Origin: Elymus sibiricus
Taxonomy: Eukaryota > Streptophyta > Magnoliopsida > Poales > Poaceae
NCBI GenBank assembly: GCA_039707655.1
Contig: CM077665.1
Coordinates: 307,210,486-307,274,485, forward strand
Reading direction: 5' to 3'
DNA: 64,000 bases
Made by a program: the position numbers and the translations under genes. This document shows positions 20,201-30,889 of this stretch, piece by piece. The notes below the pieces were generated by a model. It did no database searches. It saw only the letters and a program-made list of their open reading frames with translations, and was not told where the DNA came from. Within the stretch, counting starts at the first letter, position 1; each line of letters begins with the position of its first letter.

Positions 20201-22195
20201 TCAGTCCCCGGGGCTGGCAGGTCGATCGTCATGAGGACGGCCGCGGGGTCGTCGACTGTCGGAGCCGGCTGGGCCGAAGCGGCGGTTGGAGCCGGCGGGT
20301 TCGTCGGAGCCGGCGGGGTCAGTTGGTACGAAGATGGACTCCGATTCGGAGGAGGGTTTGATTGACGGCTTGAGTAGCCGCTCGAGGGAGACGCCGGCTG
20401 GGATTGCTTGCCGGGTGGAGCCGATTTTAGCCAGCGTGTCCGCCGCCTCATTGTTCGCCCGGGGGACGTGGTGGAACTCACACCCCTCGAAGGAGCCGGT
20501 GAGCTGTTGGACGAGGAAGCGGTAGCTGGCCATGTTGGCGTCCCTGGCGTCCCATTCGCCAGAGACCTGCTGCACCACGAGATCCGAGTCGCCGAAGCAG
20601 AGGATGCATCGGATGCCGGTTTCCTTGGCGAGCCGGAGGCCGTGGATGAGTGCCTCGTACTCGGCTACGTTGTTGGAGGCGGCGAAGAGGATTTGGAGTG
20701 CGTACTTGAGCTGGTCCCCTTTCGGGGACGACGGGACGATGCCGGCTTCCAAGCCGGTCCGCATCTTCGAATTGTCGAAGTGCATGCGCCAGTGCGTGGA
20801 ATCCGGAGGAGGCGGCACGAACTGGGTCTCCGCCCAGTCGACTTGGAAGTCGGCCATCGTCCGCGACTTGATGGCGGTGCGCAGCTCATACCGGATTTCG
20901 TAGTCGGCGAGAACGATAGCCCATTTGGCGATCCGACCGGTGGCGTCCCGGCCGCTCATGATTTCTTCGAGCGGCGCCGTGCTCACCACGGTGATGGTGT
21001 GCTCCTGGAAGTACTGCTTGACCTCGGTGAAGTATATGCCGTAGCACATCTTCTGGTAGTGGGGGTAGTTCTGCTTGGAGGCAGAGAGGACCTCGCTGAG
21101 GTAGTAGACGGGACGCTGGACCGGCAGCGCCCTGCCTTCCTCCGGCCGCTCCACCACGAGGACGACGCTGATCACGCACGTGGTTGCCGCGATGTACGCG
21201 AGCAAAGGCTCCTTCTCGGCTGGAGCCGCCAGGACGGGTGCGCTGGAGAGGGCGCGTTTGAGGTCATGGAATGCTTCGTCCGCCTGGTCGGTCCACTCGA
21301 ACTTGGCCGGCTTCTTCATTGGGTCGTGGCCCGGCTCGATTTTGGCCGCCTTCTTCATGAGCTGGTAGAGGGGCAGAGCCTTCTCGCCCAGCCGGCTGAT
21401 GAACCGGCTGAGCGAGGCAAGGCAGCCGGCGAACTTCTGGACGTCGTGGAGCTTGGTCGGCTTGTGCATGCGCTCGATGACTCTAATTTTCTCCAGGTTG
21501 GCTTCGATGCCGCGGGCGGACACGAAGAAACCCAGGAGCTGGCCGACTAGCACGCCGAAAACACACTTATCCGGGTTGAGCTTGACCTTGTACTCGCGCA
21601 GATTGGCGAAGGTCTCTCGGAGGTCGTCGAGGAGGCTGAAATGCTTCTTGGTCTTGACGATGATGTCGTCCACATAGACGTGGACATTCCTGCCGATCTG
21701 AGGCAGGAGGCACTTCTGCATGCAACGCTGGAAGGTGGCGCCTGCATTCTTCAGGCCGAAGGACATGGTGATGTAGCAGTAGGCCCCAAACGGGGTGATG
21801 AAGGAGGTCTTCAACCGGTCGGCTGGGTCCAGCTTGATCTGGTGGTAGCCGGAATAGGCGTCTAGAAAGGACAGCAAATCGTAGCCGGCTGTGGAGTCGA
21901 TAACTTGATCGATCCGCGGCAGGGCGAAAGGGTCGTTGGGACAGGCCTTGTTCAGGCTGGTGTAGTCGATACACATGTGCCACGTCTTGTTTTTCTTCAG
22001 CACCAGGACTGGGTTGGCTAGCCAGTCCGGGTGGAACACTTCCATGATGAAGCCGACTGCGAGCAGCCGGGCGATCTCTTCTCCTATAGTGCGCCGCTTC
22101 TCCTCAGAGAAACGGCGTAGGGGTTGCTTGACCGGCACGGCATCCGGCCGCACGTGAAGTTTGTGCTCGGCGTACTTCCTCGGAACACCCGACAT
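20201..22195 (-). pseudogene. Tat-element reverse transcriptase with two RNase H domains
   Basis: Copies element RNA into DNA. A 664-codon frame contains, in order: RT fingers (LRRFSEEKR, EIARLLAVGFI), CIDYTSLNKACP, FLDAYSGYHQIKL, FGLKNAGATFQR, the catalytic VYVDDIIVKTKK, and LGFFVSARGIEAN. A Gypsy RNase H follows (LSSAPVLAAP, YYLSEVLSASKQNYPHYQK, GRIAKWAIVLADYEI). A second RNase H of the RVT_3 type follows (AASNNVAEYEALIHGLRLA, DSDLVVQQVSGE, HVPRANNEAADTLAK). The paired RNase H domains place it in the Tat lineage. The RT core looks intact. The frame is closed upstream by TAA at 22259-22261, where related elements have a sense codon, and a proline/glycine-rich linker leads to integrase. Confidence 0.9.
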
Positions 22196-22984
22196 GTCTT
22201 TGGGAGACCACGCGAAGATGTCCCGATTCTCACGGAGGAAGTCGACGAGCTCGCCTTCCTATTTGTTGTTGAGGTGGGCGCCGATGGTGACGCACTGCTT
22301 GGGGTTGGCCGGGTCGAGTGGCACCTGGTTGGTGTCCTTGGACGGCTGGAACGACACCTCGCTGGCCGACTGGGACGGAGGAGCCGGCATGGCCGGCTGG
22401 TCAGAGGTGTGAGCCACGAGCCGGTCAAGCTGTCGTCTCTCCTCCGCTATCTCCAAGGCTTTGGCCAGTCGGCTGCTGTCGCGCGCGCACTCGATTGACT
22501 TTTTGTAGTCGCCATCGAAGGTGATGATGCCCTTGGGGCCCGACATCTTGAGCTTGAGGTAGGCGTAATGGGGCACCGCAATGAACTTGACGAGGGCCGG
22601 CCTGCCCAGCAGCGTGTGGTAGGGACTGTTGAGGTCCACCACCTCGAACCATATCGGCTCGCGGCGGAAGTGGATCTTGTTGCCGAAGAGAACGTCGAGC
22701 TGGATCTTGCCGATGGGGGTGCAGGATTTTCCCGGCACGATGCCGTGGAAAACCGTCCGGCTCATCTGCAGGTCTTTCTCCATGAGCCCCAGCTTGAGCA
22801 GCGTGTCGCGTTAGAGGATGTTGATGCTGCTGCCCTCGTCGACCAGCACCCGCAAGAAGCGGCAGGTGAGCCTCTCAGAGGCGATGGTGGGATCGAGGAC
22901 GAGGGTGTAGCTGCTGGGGTTTGGCATCACGGCCAGGTGGTCCTCCCGGCTCCAGGTGACCGGCTTCTCAGACCAGTGCATGAA
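22196..22984 (-). pseudogene. Tat-element protease region
   Basis: Aspartic protease domain between gag and RT. Visible landmarks are VLVDEGSSINIL (the active-site loop is usually DGGSS, so the first Gly is changed), a stop in INIL*RDTL at about 22812, then MSRTVFHGIVPGKSCTPIG, DLNSPYHTLLGRPALVKF and MSGPKGIITFDGD. The open part is 22259-22783. A TAA at 22259-22261 separates it from RT just before EGELVDFLREN. These lesions make it non-functional. Assignment rests on the HTLLGRPAL motif typical of Gypsy proteases. Confidence 0.75.
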
Positions 22985-24711
22985 CTAGGGGACCGAGGGG
23001 ACGGTGGCGTTCACCTCATGTCGGCGCTGGCGCGGGCTATGCTTGTCGGTCCCCACGCTGGTGAAGACGACGTAGGCTCCATCCTGGTCGGGGAACTGGT
23101 CGTGGAGGCGGCCGTCGTTGGCAGCCGGGGCCGGGGCCGGTGGCGGCGCCGGAGCCGGGAGCGGCGCGTGGAGAGCCGGAGGCGTAGGAACCGGAAGGCC
23201 CTCGCCTCGGGCTAGCCGCTGGGAGAAGCTGCACTGCCGCAGCGTGTGCGTGGCCGGCTTCGCCCTGGAGTGCATTTTGCACGGAGCGTCGAGCATCTGC
23301 TCGAAGGTGAGCTTGGGCTTCCAGGCGTTCTTGCCGGTCCGCTGATGCTGGCTGGAGGCCTGGGCGGCCGGCTGCTCTTCCTTGATAGTGGCGACCTGCC
23401 GGCTCCCATAGCGGGGATCCGGCTGGTCGGTTTTGCGCTTGTTGTTCTGTTGCCGCCGGTTGTTAGCAGCCGCCCGCGGCGCGGCAGGCGGCGGGGTTGG
23501 TTTGGCAGACGTGGTGACCTTGATCCGCATCGCGGAATCGGCCATGGCGTACTTGTCCGCCTTGGCCATTAGATCCGCCAGGGTTGCTCGCTCGGAGCAC
23601 ACAAGCTTGTGCTTGAGGTGGGTGCCGTCGCGGCAGCCCTCGATGAAGTACTGGATGGCCTGCACCTCGTGTACCCCCTCGCAGGAGTTGCGGAGCTCGG
23701 TCCAGCGCGTGAGGTAGTCACGGAGGGACTCGCCGGCCCCTGGACGCACATGGCCAGCTCGCGGGGCCGGTCGGGCCGCTTGTAGGTGCCGGTGAAGTTG
23801 CGAACGAAAGCCTCCTCGAAGTCCGTCCAGGTGTTGATGCTGTCGGCGGACAGGCTGTTGAGCCAGGTCCGAGCCGAGCCGATCAACATGAGGGGGACGT
23901 AGCGCACAGCTACGCGTTTGTTCCCCCTGGCTATGCCGACTGCGGTGGTGTAGTCGACTAGCCAGTCTTCCGGCTTGGCGGTGCCGTTGTACTTCGGGGT
24001 GTCGCGAGGGAGCGTGAAGCCGGTTGGGAACGGCTCGTTGCGGATCCGCGGACCAAAGCATGCCGGGCCGATCGGACCCTCCTCCTCCAAGAGGGCAGAT
24101 TGCGCCAACTGGTCGAGGCGGGACCGGGCGTCGTTCTCGCTCCGCGGAACGCGTGGGCCGAGCCGAGCGGCTAGATCGGGACGGACAGCCGGGGCGGGCG
24201 AGCGCGCGCGCTCCCGCTGCGGAGGCGGGGTGTTGGCGCGGCTGCGCCGGCTGCCACCAGTCGGAGCATCGTTGCGTCGGCTGTTGACGGCCGACGGCTC
24301 GTCTCCCTGTCGGGAGCGACCATTGTGAGATCCGGCGCCCCGCCGGCTAGAGTCACGGGGGGAAGAGGCTTGCTGGACCGGCCGGCGCTGGCCGGCGGTC
24401 GGTGGGGCGTCCCCCTCGGGGACGGGTATTTCGGAGCCGGCGTTGGTGTCGTCGAGCCGGGCCTGCTGAGCGTTGGCGGCGGCGATGAGGTCTTGGATGT
24501 GCCGCTCCTGCAGCTCGCGTTCCTCGCCCACCAGGTCGGCGAGGTCGGCGTAGGCCACCTGGGCGGCTATCATGTTGGCCGTCGGCGTGTCGTAGGTGGG
24601 GAGCCAGCCACCGAGGATTTCCGTGACTACACGGCCGCGGTTACGGACATCACCGCGCCGGCTGGGCTCGTTGCTGGCGGGGGTGAGGCCGTAGGCGGAG
24701 TTGTACTCGCG

Positions 24712-24716
24712 CTGCG
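24712..24716. repeat. Target-site duplication, left, of the solo LTR
   Basis: CTGCG directly before the LTR; the partner is CTGCG at 26265-26269. Confidence 0.9.
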
Positions 24717-26264
24717 TGATACGTCTCCAACGTATCTATAATTTTTGATTGTTCCATGCTATTATATTATCTGTTTTGGATGTTTTATATGCATTAATAT
24801 GCTGTTTTATATTATTTTTGGGACTAACCTATTAATCTAGTGCCTAGTGCCAGTTTCTGTTTTTTCCTTGTTTTTGAGTATTGCAGATAAGGAATATTAA
24901 ACGGAGTCCAAACGGAATAAAATCTTCGGAATGATTTTTCTTGGACCAGAAGAAACCTACCAAGCTTGGAGACCAAGGCAGGAGAGCCGCCGTGTGGCCA
25001 CAAACCACAGGGGGGCGCCCAGGGGGGTAGGGCGCGCCCCCCTGGCTTGTGGGCCCACGGCAGCCCTCCTAACCCTACTCTTCGGCCTATAAATTCCCAA
25101 ATATTCCCTGGATACAAAAGAGAGCCACGAAAATACTTTTCCGCCGCCAGGAGCCTCTGTTCCCGTGAGATCCCATCTGGGGACCTTTTCCGGTAATCTG
25201 CCGGAGGGGGATTCGATCGCGGAGGGCATCTACATCAACTCCATTGCCCCTCCGATGATGCGTGAGTAGCCCACCACAAACCTTCGGGTCCATAGCTAGT
25301 AGCTAGATGGCTTCTTCTCTCTCTTTGCTCTTCAATACCATGCTCTTCATGATCTTCATGGAGATCTATCCGATGTAATACTCTTTTGCGGTGTGTTTGT
25401 CGAGATCCGATGAATTGTGGGTTTATGATCAGATTATCTATGAATATTATTTGAGTCTTTTCTGAATTCTTATATGCATGATTTCATATCTTTGCAAGTC
25501 TCTTCGAGTTATTGGTTTGGTTTGGCCAACTAGATTGGTAATTCTTGCAATGGGAGAAGTGCTTAGTTTTGGGTTCAATCTTGCGGTGTCCTCACCCAGT
25601 GACATAGTAGGGGTAGCGAGGCACGTATTGTATTGTTGCCATCGAGGATAAAAAGATGGGGTTTTCGTCATATTGCTTGAGTTTATCCCTCTACATCATG
25701 TCATCTTACCTAATGTGTTACTCTGTTCTTCATGAACTTAATACTCTACATGCAGGCAGGAGTTGGTCGATGTGTGGAGTAATAGTAGTAGATGCAGAAT
25801 CGTTTCGGTCTACTTGACACGGACGTGATGCCTATATGCATAATCATTGCCTTGGATATCGTCATAACTATGCGCTTTTCTATCAATTGCTCGACAGTAA
25901 TTTGTTCACCCACCGTAATATTTGCCTTCATGAGAGAAGCCTCTAGTGAAACCTATGCCCCCCGGGTCTATTTTCCATCTTATATTTTCAGATCTATTTA
26001 CTTGTGTTTTTACTTTCCGCAATCTTTTCCATCTATCTCTATCAGATCTCATCCTTGCAAGTAACTGTGAAGGGATTGACAACCCCTTTATAGCGTTGGG
26101 TGCAAGTGTTTGATTCTTTGTGTAGGTACATCTATTGGGGACTTGTTTGTATCTCCTACTGGATTGATACCTTGGTTCTCAACAACTGAGGGAAATACTT
26201 ATCTACTTTGCTGCATCACCCTTTCCTCTTCAAGGGAAAACCAACGCAAGCTCAAGAAGTAGCA
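24717..26264 (+). mobile_element. Sabrina-type solo LTR
   Basis: Starts TGATACGTCTCCAACGTATC at 24717 and ends CAAGAAGTAGCA at 26264 (1548 bp). It is flanked by perfect 5-bp target copies CTGCG at 24712-24716 and 26265-26269. It has a TATA box near 25088 and the familiar Sabrina 3' end (AAGGGAAAACCAACGCAAGC). No internal Sabrina sequence is present, so it is a solo LTR left by unequal recombination between the two LTRs. It sits in the gag of the Tat element. Confidence 0.92.
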
Positions 26265-26269
26265 CTGCG
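26265..26269. repeat. Target-site duplication, right, of the solo LTR
   Basis: CTGCG directly after the LTR; identical to 24712-24716. Confidence 0.9.
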
Positions 26270-26854
26270 CGGACTCCATCCGGCGCTTGGTGGTGGCGAG
26301 CGTAGTCGCCTTCGTGAACAGCAGCCAGCGAGCGGCCTCCAGCTCAGCTGTGGCTGTGGCCGGGTTCATCGTAGGCACGACGGGGGTGCTGAGACCTCGA
26401 AGCACGGAGCCGAGGGGGTCGGAGGTGTCGGTGCCAGCGGCTGCGGCGGCTGCCTCTGCCTCTGCCCTGGCGCGACCGGAGGTCGTGGAGGAGCCGGTGG
26501 CCATTACCCCCGCGCGGACGCGGGAGTCGTTGGCATCGCCCGGGGCAAGCGCGCCCACAGACGAGGGCGGGTCGAGGCAGTCAAGCACCTGGCTAGGGTA
26601 CTCGTCGGCAGCCGGCTCGTCGGTGAGGCACAGGCCGCCGAAGTGCTCGGTGAGGACGGCGACGTCGAACGGAGGGTCGCTGCCGCGCCACTCGTCGGAG
26701 AGGCCGGCAGCGTCGCCCGCAGGGCTGGCGGGAACGGGGTCCCGCCCCACGGGAGCAAGCCCCACGAGCGCGCAGTTCCGCCCGGACGCGGGGCGGCCGG
26801 GGGAGGTCGTGAAGGGTCCCGCCCGGAGCGTGACTCCGGACGGCGCCACGGCCG

Positions 26855-26872
26855 GCCCCACGGTGGGCGCCA
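26855..26872 (-). other. Primer-binding site of the Tat element
   Basis: On the minus strand TGGCGCCCACCGTGGGGC lies two bases after the LTR end, the usual place and sequence style for Tat-lineage primer sites. It fixes the direction of the element. Confidence 0.8.
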
Positions 26873-26874
26873 AC

Positions 26875-27891
26875 TGTCGTCGTTTTGTCACAACAGATGC
26901 CAAGGGGTGGCTTATCGAGAGTGGTTGGGGCCGAAGGACGCCGGTGGACTCCGGGAGCGCGATTGGGAACAAGCGGCGCGGGACACACGATGTACCCAAG
27001 TTCAGGGCCCTCCGTGGGAGGTAACACTCCTAGTCCTGCTTGTCTGGTTGATGAACCGAAAGGGGCTACAATACTGCTCCTTGAGCTGTCTAGATAGAGG
27101 AGGAAGAAGGAGCTAGCTTGCTCTCCTCGCCTCTCTATGTGAGTGTGGGTGTGTGTGTCTATCGATCCCCCCTTGCATGGGGGAGCTCCAGGGGGTTTTA
27201 TAGGCCAACCCCCTGGATTACAATATGGATAGAAGGTGCCCGAGGGCCCCAAATGGCGGCCTCTCTAGCCGGCCATGGGGCCCCCGGCTGAGGAGTCTTG
27301 TCGTTGGTAGGGCCCGCCGGCTGCAGGGTCCCGTCGCTGGAAGGGCCCGCCGGCTGCAGGGTCCCGTCGGGAGCTGGAAGGGGCCCGCTTGGCAGACTCA
27401 CGGGCTTGTCATGTCGCGGCACGGGTCGTCCTGCGGGGCGTCGCCTTGCGGCAGCCGGCTGCGGTCAGCGGTACGGCCGGCCGCACTGTGGCCATACCGG
27501 GGCAGGTAATGGAGTGGTTGAGAGTGTGCTGGCACTGTGCCGCCCGCCCAGTCGCAGTCGGTCGGGGTCAGAGGCACTGTCGCCTTCAATGTGGCCATGC
27601 GGGCGCTGACCATCGACGCGATGGGGGCCGTTGTAGCCACGCGTGCCCTGACCGCGGTGCCGGGGGCCCTGCTGACACTCTGGGTGTCAGGTCATCGTCC
27701 GGCGAGGCATTGCGATGGGACGGGAGCTGACCCACCAGCTAGAAGGCCAGGAGACTTCGTCTTCGGCCGGTCGGCTAGTCGCAGCCGGCCGCGCGAAGCC
27801 AGACTACAGGGGGAGGCAGATCGCCCTGTAGTTGTTTTTCGAAAAGCTGGAGTAAAGACCCAGCTGAGGCTACCCCGGGGTTATCCCCCCG
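26875..27891 (-). repeat. 5' LTR of the Tat element
   Basis: The LTR 3' end is at 26875 (minus strand ..ACGACGACA). Its 5' end at about 27891 reads CGGGGGGATAACCCCGGGG, which lacks the expected TGT start, so a few terminal bases are altered or lost. A minus-strand TATAAAA box lies at 27196-27202. No partner LTR exists at the left end of the element. Confidence 0.75.
27196..27202 (-). promoter_or_regulatory. TATA box of the Tat LTR
   Basis: Minus-strand TATAAAA within a short inverted repeat (GGGGGTT..AACCCCC). Confidence 0.5.
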
Positions 27892-28232
27892 TGAATCTGA
27901 AAACAAAGATTGCAAAAACGTAGATCGGAAAGCAATATGATGGAAAAGTAGACCCGGGGGCCGTAGGGTTCACTAGTGGCTTCTCTCATGAGTATAGCAT
28001 AACTATTGACTTTCGTGCATCCATAGGGAATCACAAACCTTAACACCAATATTCCTACTAAGCATAATTACTCACTAACATGACTCACATATTACTATCA
28101 TCATGTTTCAAAACTATTACAAGGAATCAAGTTTAATTTGTCCAATGATCTTCATGAAAGTTTTTATTATATCCTCCTTGGATATCTCTCACTTTGGGAC
28201 TAGTTTCATATATTGCCATTGCTTTTTGGCAA

Positions 28233-28470
28233 GCTCAAACAAATTTAAGTGAAGCACATGAGCATAAAGATTTCATCTCTCAAAAAGGTATAAGTGAAGC
28301 ATGAGAGGATTTCTTCAAAATTTACCTACTCTCAAATTAATATAAGTGAAGCATGAGAGTATTTCTACAATAAATTCCAAGCACACCGTGCTCAAAAAGA
28401 TATAAGTGAAGCACTAGAGCAATTCTATAGCTCAAAAAGTTTAAGTGAAGCACATAGAGCAATTCTAACA
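28233..28470 (-). repeat. Degenerate tandem repeat in the element's 3' region
   Basis: On the minus strand about five units of 30-60 bases each begin TGCTTCACTTA followed by an AT-rich stretch and TTTGAG. Spacing and lengths vary. A shorter version occurs near 9560-9640 and 14130-14210. Confidence 0.65.
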
Positions 28471-29383
28471 AATCATAGCATGATTTTGGCTTTCTCAAAT
28501 AGGTGTGTCAAAAAAGGATAAAAAGGAAAAACTAACAAACAAAGCAAGCAAAGATACAAGACGCTCCAAGCAAAACTCATGATATGTTACGAATAAAAAT
28601 ATAGCTCCAAGTTAAATACCGATGGTTGTTAGAAGAAAGAGGGGATGTCACTCGGGGGCATCCCCAAGCTTAGTTTCTTGTTTCTCTTTGAATATATCTT
28701 GGGGGTGCGGTAGCATCCCCAAGCTTAGGCTTTTATCACTCCTTATTCCTTCATCCATCGTGATCTCACCCAAAACTTGAAAACTTCAATCACACAAAAC
28801 TCAACAAAATCTTCGTGAGATCCGTTAGTATAAGAAAGCAAATCACTACTTTAGGTACTGTTGCAAACCCATTCATATTTTATTATTGCATTATACCTAC
28901 GGTATTTTAACTTTACCATGGCTCATACCCTTCAATATAACCCATAGATTCATCAAAACAAGCACACGATGCATCGAAAACAAAATCTGTCTTAAACCGA
29001 ACAGTCTATAGTAATCTGTACTCTACACATACTTCTGTCACTCTAAAAATTCTTAAAAATTAGGACAACATAAGGAATTTGTATAGAAACACTGTGTTAA
29101 ATTTTCAGCTCAAGATCACGTTCCAGAAAAAAATGAAAATTCATATACTGGACTCAAAATTTCTGTTTCAGACTCAGCATCACTTCTACTCATCCTTTGA
29201 ATCATCCAAAAGGCTTTACTTGGCACAAACACTAAATAAACCATAAAAACACAATCATAATAGAGGCATAATTGTGTCAACACTCAAAAACAGAAAGAAA
29301 AAAGCAAAAAATTATTTATTCATTGGGTTGCCTCCCAACAAGAGCTATCGTTTTACGCCCCTAGCTAGGCATAACGGATAGAT

Positions 29384-30199
29384 TCAAGTATTGTCATCCT
29401 TGGTTTTCAACTCTTCAATCACACAACTAGATTTATTCAAGGGTTTAGCATGCATGATTTTGATGACAACACTCCTAGGAAGAAACCCAAAAAATTCATT
29501 CTTGTAAATAGGGTCTCTTATGATTTCAACAAAGTCCGGATGAATACTAATCATTTTAAGATCCCCCTTGTGACTACTAGGCGTGGCAACTTTGTTCTTA
29601 GTGACTTGCGTGATCTTGCCAATCTTTACGGGAGTCTTTTCAATTGTTTTGATAGAAGAAAAAGCTGAACCCAAATTACTAAAAATCTCTTCTATCTTAT
29701 CAATCCGGTAGGGGCTCTCTTCTACCCTTTCGTTAACTACAGTTTCCTTTTCCTTAAGCAATTTAAGAGCATCTCCCGCCTTAGATCCAATTTTATTAGC
29801 AATATTATGCATCCTTTTATCTAGATCATCAAGATGTTCTTTAGTAATCATCTTATTTTCAATAGCATCTAATCTCTCCATAACATGTTCGAGAGTTAAA
29901 GTTGTTTCATTGATCATGATAGGTGGTGATCCCACTAAACTTCCCGAAGCATTAAAAGCATCTAACGAAGGAAACATCAAGAAATTCCCACCGGTAATCG
30001 TATCAAGGACGAATCTATACCAAGTGGTGATGCGCACATAAAAACTGCGAAGAAGAACAATGGTAGATTGCTTATGGATAGATCTATTATGAGCATTGCA
30101 AATCCTATACCAAGCATCTTTTAGGTTCTCCCCTCCCCTTTGCTTAAAATTAAGAACCTCATTATCGGGAGTACACGCAACAAAGGTAGAACTAGCCAT
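29384..30199 (-). CDS. Gag-like protein of a Sabrina-type non-autonomous element
   Basis: A 271-codon frame from ATG at 30199. It begins MASSTFVACTPDNEVLNFKQ, followed by a GGENLKDAWYRICNAHNR segment like the matrix-proximal part of Athila-type Gag, then FYVRITTWYRFVLDTITGGNF. The middle (about residues 105-190) is rich in Glu, Lys and Leu and probably forms a coiled coil. No zinc knuckle, protease or polymerase follows. It is the only ORF in its element. The function is presumed RNA binding or particle assembly; the assignment is from recognition of the KQRGGENLKDAWYRI phrase. Confidence 0.6.
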   Translation of the reverse strand: MASSTFVACTPDNEVLNFKQRGGENLKDAWYRICNAHNRSIHKQSTIVLLRSFYVRITTWYRFVLDTITGGNFLMFPSLDAFNASGSLVGSPPIMINETTLTLEHVMERLDAIENKMITKEHLDDLDKRMHNIANKIGSKAGDALKLLKEKETVVNERVEESPYRIDKIEEIFSNLGSAFSSIKTIEKTPVKIGKITQVTKNKVATPSSHKGDLKMISIHPDFVEIIRDPIYKNEFFGFLPRSVVIKIMHAKPLNKSSCVIEELKTKDDNT

Positions 30200-30374
30200 A
30201 AAGACTAAGCAAGAGATCCAGCGAGAAAAAGGGCAAACGAAAAAGAGGGCGAATAAAACGGCAAATTGGTGAAGTGGGGGAGAGGAAAACTAGAGGCAAA
30301 TGGCAAATAATGTAATTGCAAGGAGATGAGATTTGTGATTAGGAACCTGGTAGATGATGATGGAGTCCCCTCGG

Positions 30375-30844
30375 TGAGGGAGTCCGGGATTAAGGGGTCC
30401 TCGGGCGGCTGGCCTATTTCTCATGGGCCGGACTCATGGGCCACACGGTGAGGGTGGAGTCGATCAAAGGCCCCGTCGCCAGGGGAGAGATCTCAGGAGC
30501 TGTGGCGTGTCTGTCAAGTTGAAGATAGTAGATTAAGCTTGTTTTTCCCTCCGGTGGGCAACCGACCATGTGTAACCCTAATGACCCCTGGTGTCTATAT
30601 AAACCGGAGGGTTTTAGATTATAGGGCAGAGAAACTCATCTAGGGTTTTAGCTAGTCGATCTCGAGGTAGATCAACTCTGTAACCTTCATACCATCAATA
30701 TAATCGCGCAGGACGTAGGGTTTTACCTCCATAGGAGGGCCCGAACCTGGGTAAACATCGTCTCCTTCGTCCCTTTGTTACCATCGCTCCTAGATTCACA
30801 GCTCGGGACCCCCTACCCGAGATCTGCCGGTTTTGACACCGACA
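30375..30844 (+). repeat. 5' LTR of the second Tat element
   Basis: Starts TGAGGGAGTCCGGGATTA and ends TTTTGACACCGACA, 470 bp with TG..CA ends. A TATATAAA box lies near 30595, 250 bases before the end. The following TTGGTGCTTTCATTGAGAG is the invariant phrase that follows this LTR group and probably contains the primer site. Confidence 0.8.
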
Positions 30845-30889
30845 TTGGTGCTTTCATTGAGAGTTCCGCTGTGATCACCAAAAGAATCG

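Larger units (their letters stand above)
22985..26854 (-). pseudogene. Tat-element gag, split by a solo LTR
   Basis: The gag frame starts just left of the primer site near 26854 and runs to 26265. It is interrupted by a 1548-bp Sabrina-type solo LTR with its target copy, and resumes at 24716 in the same sense: the residues before (RRMESAQ) and after (REYNSAYGLTPASN) join smoothly. The C-terminal half contains the retrotransposon-gag domain (DWLVDYTTAVGIARGNK, PLMLIGSARTWLNSL, WTDFEEAFVRNFTGTY). A frame change near 23740 moves the rest into the frame open from 24061 to 22985, which has ESLRDYLTRWTELRNS and a late Cys/His-poor tail. No zinc knuckle is obvious. Confidence 0.75.
9783..27891 (-). 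mobile_element. Tat-lineage Gypsy retrotransposon, minus strand, 3' LTR lost
   Basis: From right to left: 5' LTR (26875-27891), primer site, gag, protease, reverse transcriptase, RNase H, a second RNase H, integrase, then an opposite-strand gene. Two RNase H domains plus an extra gene between integrase and the 3' LTR are features of the Tat lineage (Grande, RIRE2, Retand and relatives). The left end breaks at 9783 (14361 in copy 2) inside the antisense gene, with no 3' LTR. A Sabrina-type solo LTR interrupts gag. The element is much more GC-rich than its neighbours and is non-functional (stops at 22259-22261 and 22812-22814, integrase deletion). Confidence 0.85.
27892..30374 (-). mobile_element. 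Athila-like non-autonomous element fragment, minus strand
   Basis: Reading leftwards: 5' untranslated leader (30200-30374), a gag-like ORF (29384-30199), then a 3' region with the GCCTAGCTAGGGGCG and AAGCTTGGGGATGC phrases that also occur in the 4164-9782 element. It ends at 27892, joined to the Tat LTR, after an LTR-like phrase (GCCCCCGGGTCTAC) also found in Sabrina. The right end is cut by the next Tat LTR at 30375. Both LTRs are missing. It lies in opposite orientation to its relative at 4164-9782. Confidence 0.7.

Noticed and set aside
20408..21550. 380-codon plus-strand frame
   Set aside because: It lies exactly opposite the RT/RNase H coding frame of the Tat element; GC-rich coding DNA produces long antisense shadows. 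Its protein shows no recognisable domain.
26208..27116. 302-codon plus-strand frame
   Set aside because: Antisense shadow of Tat gag and the LTR; it crosses the solo-LTR end, gag, primer site and LTR without respect for their limits.
28233..28470. CRISPR-like array
   Set aside because: Unit lengths and spacers are irregular and degenerate, and the host is a plant; it is an internal minisatellite of a retrotransposon.
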